Assembly: GCA_963680875.1 (NCBI GenBank)
Contig: OY804579.1
Span: 20,197,804-20,261,803 of the forward strand
Direction: 5' to 3'
Length of the DNA: 64,000 nt
From: Bathymodiolus brooksi
Lineage: Eukaryota; Mollusca; Bivalvia; Mytilida; Modiolidae
The notes under the pieces are model-generated. The model ran no database searches. It was given only the letters and a program-made list of their open reading frames with translations, and was not told the DNA's origin. Shown one piece after another: positions 58,432 through 64,000 of this stretch; positions within the stretch are counted from its first letter, which is position 1; each line of letters begins with the position of its first letter. The position numbers were made by a program, and so were the translations under genes.

Positions 58432-59310
58432 ATGTAGCTGCAGTTCAAATTTTAGCTCATTTTGACTTATACTAAAGCAGCAATGGACAATTGAAGAAAT
58501 TTCTATTTTTAGTAACAGCAGCCATCTTGAATGGAGGGTGGGGCTGTCGGACACAATTTTGAAAGGGACCCATCCAGGGACCATCCCTGCCAGGTGTGGT
58601 TTAATTTGGTTCAGCGGTTTCAGAGGAGAAGATTTAAATGTGACCTTTTATCAAAATATGCCTAATTTGCATAATTGGTATAAATCGCCTGAAAGAAAAA
58701 TTTCACAGAAAAATCCTGAACATATGTTAAACTACTCCTTGCCATGTAGCTGCAGTTAAAATTTGATCTCATTTTGACTTATACTAAAGCTGCAATGGAC
58801 AATTGAAGAAATTTCTATTTTTTTGTAAGAGCAGCCATCTTGAATGGAGGGCAGGGCTGTCAGACACAATTTTGAAAGGGACCCACCCAGGGACCATCCC
58901 TGCCAGGTTTGGTTTAATTTGGTTCAGCGGTTTCAGAAGAAAAGATTTAAATGTGATCTTTTTATCACAATATGCCTAATTTGCATAATCGGTATAAATC
59001 GGCTGAAAGAAAAATTTCACAGAAAAATCCAGAATATATGTTAAACTACTCCTTGTCATGTAGCTGCAGTTAAAATTTTGACTTATACTAAAGCAGCAAT
59101 GGACAATTAAAATTTCATCCCCCCTTTTTTCTATTCTTAGCTTGGCGGCCATCTTGGTTGGAAGTCGGGATCACCGGACACAATTTTGGAAGGGGGCCAT
59201 CCATGGACCATTCCACCAAAGTTTGGTTGCAATTGAAATGTTGATGGACGGACGACAGACGAAAAGTGATGGCAATAACTCACGTAGCCTAAAGGCCAGG
59301 TGAGCTAAAA

Positions 59311-59469
59311 AGGGTGCACTCGACTCACAGCCGCAAGTGATAAAGTTTATCAGTTACTTGCCCATGGTCAGTGGTTCTCTCCGGCTTCTTCCACCACTAA
59401 AACTGGTCACCATGATATAGCTGAAATATTGCTGAAGGTGGCTTTAAATGAATGAAAATCAAAATCAAA
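59311..59469 (+). mobile_element. 3' half of a split SINE
   Basis: Continues the SINE from 55437: AGGGTGCACTCGACTC to the core ATGATATAGCTGAAATATTG and an ATCAAA tail. It is followed by TCAGATTCAAACA at 59470-59482, an exact match to the 13 bp before the 5' half. Confidence 0.88.
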
Positions 59470-59482
59470 TCAGATTCAAACA

Positions 59483-60424
59483 AGGATCTTAAGATACTGG
59501 TGTTGGAAAATACTCGCCCATGGACGATTCCTTAATCGAAACTGATTAGAATTAAATTAACACTTCAACAATACGGACAGGTCCATCATTGTAGAATCCC
59601 TTTCAAGTTATGCATGTTTCTGAAAAGGGATTCTCTTTATACGGAATGCATAAAAAATATCATCAAAAACTAATGAACAATAAATAATTTATACCCATAT
59701 ATATGGACACACCCTTTTTGACAACGTTGGGCCTCTTGTTTCTTTTGTGTACTTCTGATCAACAAAAACAAACATAAACTTTATAGGGGACCATCAAATG
59801 AACATTCCTATCAAGTTTAGTTCCAATTGTCCCCTTGGTTTCAGAGAAGAAGATAAAAAATGTAAAAGTTCACCGACGATGGATGCCATCTGATGACAAT
59901 ACCTCACATGACCCTTTGGGCTAGGTGAGCCACCAAGGAAGTCATCCTTTAAAACACTTGAGATTTGTTATAAAAAAGAAAGAAGAATACACATCACATC
60001 ATTTATTTTTCACAGAATACACAGATCTATTTTACATATAAATTGTATTACATGATAATGTGCTATAAATGCTTGGGCTCAAATATATCGGCAAGCTCAT
60101 TTTGTAGTAATTCAAATTGGAAGGCAAAAAAGCCAAAATCAGACCTAATATTAAGATCCTCTCAATAAAAAAGAAGTAAGCTATGGTTTTTTACCAAAAA
60201 ATAATTTCCGATAATGACACTGTTCAAATCGTCACTTCTTTTCGTTTATTATTAATAGTTCACCAAAGACTTCTATGCATTCTGGAAATGTAACTTTAAA
60301 AAAACCCCACAATGACTGTATGAAAATGTTTCTATCACTTGGAAATTGTTATGCCTCCACATCTAAACCAAGTCCTATTTTGTGTCCTCCTTGATTGAAG
60401 TTCTTGCCTTCTACTAGGGCGGAC
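59483..60424. other. Spacer with one more repeat tail
   Basis: At 59750-59940 a stretch with GGGGACCATCAAATGAAC and GGGCTAGGTGAGCC belongs to the same family as 55438-59310. The rest is AT-rich and shows no gene. Confidence 0.45.
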
Positions 60425-61034
60425 AAGGTTAATTTTACACCTGTAATGAGAAAATACATGTAAAATATACTGGAACTAGATACAGTGAGAGAGTGACTCT
60501 ATACAGATATATCATGTTTGGGAGGGGTATTTGTGAAAAATACCAGTTTACCAGTCTTGAGACTGGTATTTTTCACAAATACCCCTCCCAAACATGATAT
60601 ATCTGTTTAATTACACCGAATAATATTTAGAACACTGGCTAAATAAATAATACCTTTTGTTTGTCGTTTTCAGGACCTAACATGATGTATCTGTTTAATT
60701 CTACCGAATGATGTTACATAAAACGCACAACTGGTAACGTTTTACAAATTTTGTTACAAGTGTCTCGGTGAAGGGTAATTATTAGGCAAATACCCCGACA
60801 ATGGCAGAAAAGCTGAAAAAACTAAGAATTGGTAAAAAAAAATACCCCTTTCATCAACCAATCAGAAGACAGTATTCTGATATAAGGTGTAATTAAAAGG
60901 TTAATTTTACACCTGTAATTACAAAACACATGTAAAATATACTGGAACTAGATACAGTGAGTGACTCAAAGGTTAATTTTACACCTGTAATGACAAAATA
61001 TACTTAAAATATACTGGAACTAGATACAGTGAGT
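60425..61034 (+). repeat. Three ~70-bp repeats, one separated from two
   Basis: Copies begin AAGGTTAATTTTACACCTGT at 60425, about 60897 and about 60968, and end in ACTAGATACAGTGAG. The second and third are directly adjacent; the first is separated by the hairpin and 290 bp more. Confidence 0.75.
60503..60606. repeat. 104-bp perfect hairpin
   Basis: The 45-bp arm 60503-60547 is the exact reverse complement of 60562-60606, with a 14-bp loop. A partial inner arm sequence (CATGATGTATCTGTTTAATT) recurs near 60680, so part of the surrounding sequence is also duplicated. Confidence 0.9.
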
Positions 61035-61035
61035 G

Positions 61036-61345
61036 GTTTGGTTTGGTTTATGGTGTTTAACGCTACTTTCAACAATATTTCAGTTATGTTGTGGTGGTCA
61101 GTTTTATTGGTGGAGGAAACCAGAGTATCCGGAGAAAACCACTGATCTGTCACAAGTCACTGTCAAAATTTATCACATAATGTTGTATCGAGTACACCTC
61201 GACATGAACAGGGTTTGAACTCACAAAGATACAATGAGTGAGAGTGATTGTTGTTTAACGCCAAGTGAGCAATTTTTCAGCTATATCATGGCGGGAACAA
61301 GTTACATTTTATGTTAATGATGTCTGCTTTGTACTTCACCAACAT
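61036..61345 (-). mobile_element. SINE and adjoining SINE core fragment
   Basis: On minus, 61036-61235 has a B-box-like GGGTTTGAACTC-type signal complement at about 61210 and a core ending in AACATAACTGAAATATTGTTG. At 61235-61345 a second piece begins with another core copy (CATGATATAGCTGAAAAATTG on minus). Both are old copies. Confidence 0.55.
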
Positions 61346-61903
61346 AGTGCTGCAAATGGAAAACTGTTCAGATGGATTTAATGTACCGAGAGAACATACA
61401 GCTAAATTATATATCGTTGGAAAGAGGATAATGGGGAGCATCGGAAAATTTTGTTCGTATGAATGAGAAATGGTCACGTTTTTCTAAAATCAGGGTTAAA
61501 GGTCAAATCTCAAAATAAAAAAAAATTACAATAAAATTAAATTGCCTATTTTTTTTTAAAAATCCTTTGCTAAATGAAAACAAAATGGATATATTTTTTA
61601 TGATAATGTTACAAATGATACGATTGTGGTCTATTTTTATCGTTATGTTTATACAACCCATGTTAAGATGGCGTCAATCTTGAACTATCTAATTTTCCTA
61701 AAAATTAACAACAAATATTTAAACGGTACCTACATCCAAACAGGTTTTTGTATTTTCATTTTTTCTACAATAATTTGGTAGCTGACAAGTCAAAGTTATT
61801 TTCAAAGCTATCATGCATAAGTTATTAAGCTATAGTGCCTTAATTTCCGACTTCCTGTTGACCATAAATAACGAGAATTTTGTGTGCAATCAAACATTTA
61901 CAA
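61346..61903. other. AT-rich spacer
   Basis: No gene or clear repeat recognised. It follows the 3' end of the minus-strand gene, so it may include that gene's 3' UTR or an intron. Confidence 0.35.
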
Positions 61904-64000
61904 TTAGCAGTCGTCCTTCTTGGAAACATTTGTTTGATGCTCTAACGGTGCTGAAGATGGGTTGAGTAAGTCATAGAAACATTTATACAAAAAATAATTA
62001 ATTATAAAAAATCGAGGCAAAGCCAGGACAGGAGACAACTTGTCGTTACGTACTGTTAAAATATCATTTTCTCTGCACCACTCAGAGAAATCTGATAGCC
62101 ACAGTGAGGATAAGGCTTCATATACTAATGGCAATGCCCGTACAGCACTATTAAATTGTTTGCCGGTCATCATCTGCTCAAATGATCCAGCTGCATACAC
62201 GGAAGATTCAATCAACAGATCTTTCAATCCACTACCACCCCAAAGTTTACCAATTGACGCAACAAAGCACGACATTGTATGAAAGCCTCCTAACCGGAGA
62301 ATATGAGTTTTAAATGTGTCCTGTTTAGCCCATTCAACCTGTTTTACGATTGCATATAGTTGTTGGTCGAATGTTTGGATACAATATGCTTGTCCCAAAG
62401 ATTTTGTCATTCCTTGACACCTACGCATGGTTGTATATACCGTTGACATGTCACTTGGCTTTGCGTCTACAATTGGAGCATACGACACAACAGAATACTC
62501 AGGTCTGTATTCCGAAAGAGAACTGTTATATCCAGTCCAAAATGGTATAACTTGACATTCGACATCAGTTACAGACATTGGAAAATTTTCAATATCTCTT
62601 GAAAGTGACCTCAAAATAACCCAAAGAATTTCAGAAACGTTTTCTATTTGTCCAGCACAATTTGAAATTATTTCAAAAGCTTTGGGAAAACGTTTTGGAA
62701 TTCCTCGTACCTTTGGCTTTGAGAACGGTAGGCATGACGTTTGTGAAGAAGCATCATTAGTCATCTGAAAGGTTCTATCGTTGCTCTTTTTGATAGACAC
62801 CTGTCGCATACATGAGTCTATAGGTGATGGGCGTGCTTGAAAGACTGCCCTTGCCATAGAATGGAAAGTGTCCTTGCCATCTATTATCTCTGTATTGATA
62901 TCTATATTGTCAGCACCCTCTTGTATGAGACATCCACCTTGACAGACAGGAACAATGCCATCTGGGACATAAACGCCCTCTTTGATGCTTTCTTCCTCTT
63001 TCAAAGCAACACTTGTAAGGAACCGTCTCACCTCTGAATAGGAAGCACAGAAACCGTGAGAATTCAAGTTGTCAACCAATCCGCGTGAACCAAACTCGTG
63101 ATACAACTGTACAGCCAACCCTAGATGGAAAGGGGTAAAAGTATGTTTGGAAAGCGAAACTATCAACTCTAATTCCAAGAATCTTTCTGATTTTATCGAT
63201 TGGTACAGTGTACGGTTCAGATGCAGCTTTGTATGCCTTTTCATCTATTAGCCAACAGATAAATTTAAGAAGTGATTGAGGCATTTTTTCGACGGAAATG
63301 GCAAGTGAAACTTCGTTTGCATTTGGATAATCTTCGTTGTTGATGAAAAAAACTCTGAATATCATGTCTTAAAATGCTTGCAGCTGAATGAAGTATGTGT
63401 TCTTGACTCTCTTGAGAAGTTTCTGTGGCCAACTCATGTTCTATCTCAGTCAGCCTTAACATTGATTTTAACTTACCCGCTGCAGCAATAGCATCACCTA
63501 TTGTTAAGCACGAGCTGAACATGATATTTGACATCCCTTGTCCGCGCTGTGGCTGAATTGTAATTCTGTCACCAAAGTGACCCAATAATTTTGCCTGAAG
63601 TTTTGCTGAAGGGTAGGTATCTGGCACGTCATTAGGCAAAAATGATCGATATTTGCCTAGTAAATGCGATATAAGAAATGCTTTCTTGTGCAGAAACAGG
63701 TCGTCGTGAATACTAGAAACGAGAGAACTAAAAGCAATGCCATGAACACTTTCGTCGTTGTTTTTACTCGTTTTCTCTGGTTTCAACTTCAGTAAATAAT
63801 TCGTTGCGCATCCATTATGATAAGCAGCACGTTCAATAAAACCATCACTTTCACTGATTTTCATCATTGATAAATCATTACTTTCCTCAGCACATTTCGC
63901 TATTTTCTTTACGCGGTCGCGTGATTCCATTTTGTGCAGCTTTCTGTCCTTTTTAAATGTCTTTTTTTTACATAAGAAACGTGTTAATATCCACAGTGAC
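61904..64000 (-). pseudogene. Uncharacterised repeat-borne protein gene, frameshifted, 5' end off window
   Basis: The coding signal enters from beyond 64000: the frame is open upstream of the ATG at 63930 and reads FLCKKKTFKKDRKLHK before it. It then runs through AAYHNGCATNYLL (a possible metal-binding Cys/His pair) to SAASILRHD near 63370. It shifts to a second frame with EKMPQSLLKFICWLIDEKAY, and near 63190 to a third frame that is open for the rest (61904-63190), with GCLIQEGADNIDINTE, LGGFHTMSCFVASIGKLWGG and SLWLSDFSEWCRENDIL. I recall this arrangement in large unnamed proteins of molluscs and cnidarians that occur in many copies, so a mobile-element origin is likely. No catalytic residues can be assigned. 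Two frame changes make this copy a likely pseudogene unless they mark small introns or sequencing errors. Confidence 0.6.

Larger units (their letters stand above)
55438..59310 (+). mobile_element. Tandem-repeat element inserted in a SINE
   Basis: About eight related units contain GGACACAATTTTGGAAGGG, GGACCATCC and GCGGCCATCTTGG, spaced roughly 150-310 bp apart when the inserted foldback is removed. The left edge has GGCTCACCTGG and the right edge CCAGGTGAGC, an inverted pair. Near the right end is GATGGACGGACGACAGACG. I recall such arrays as a common mollusc repeat, but I do not know its class. No protein is encoded by the units. Confidence 0.7.

Overview
This is eukaryotic DNA: AT-rich, sparse in genes, with GT-AG introns and densely layered transposons. 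Several repeat types suggest a marine mollusc, most likely a bivalve: tRNA-derived SINEs with a core resembling the mollusc Meta-SINE core, dispersed repeats of a kind I associate with mussels, and DIRS-type elements. The organism call is inference; no single sequence proves it.

Layout. (1) 1-7900 holds no intact gene. It contains a split direct repeat, an 18-unit 23-bp minisatellite, two perfect or near-perfect hairpins, and a 1.2-kb element with ~0.37-kb terminal inverted repeats around a broken RecQ-like helicase fragment. (2) 7934-11605 is a TTAA-flanked DNA element with one ORF, an internal SINE and eight copies of a CTAACTTCCGTAAC motif. (3) 11453-32831 and 32832-54226 are two head-to-tail copies of a 21.4-kb unit. 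Each carries a complete three-exon opsin gene (399 codons), a RecQ-like remnant, a 1-kb element with 28-bp terminal inverted repeats touching the opsin 5' side, a hAT-type MITE in intron 2, and a 5.3-kb DIRS1-like retrotransposon 270 bp after the opsin stop codon. (4) 54204-59482 is a nest: a SINE with 13-bp target duplications split by a 3.87-kb tandem-repeat element, itself interrupted by a 1.97-kb foldback that contains the spliced start of a gene. (5) 60400-61350 is a hairpin with ~70-bp repeats and SINE pieces. (6) 61904-64000, minus strand, is a frameshifted repeat-borne gene that runs off the window.

The main biological point is the tandem opsin pair. Both breakpoints of the duplication lie inside transposons (the TTAA element on the left, a CAGGGGCGGATCCAG MITE on the right). 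The two opsins differ by one residue, near the retinal lysine. The DIRS copies share old frameshifts and also carry private nonsense changes, so decay began before the duplication and continued after it. An uncollapsed haplotype or assembly artefact must be excluded before the pair is treated as real paralogues.
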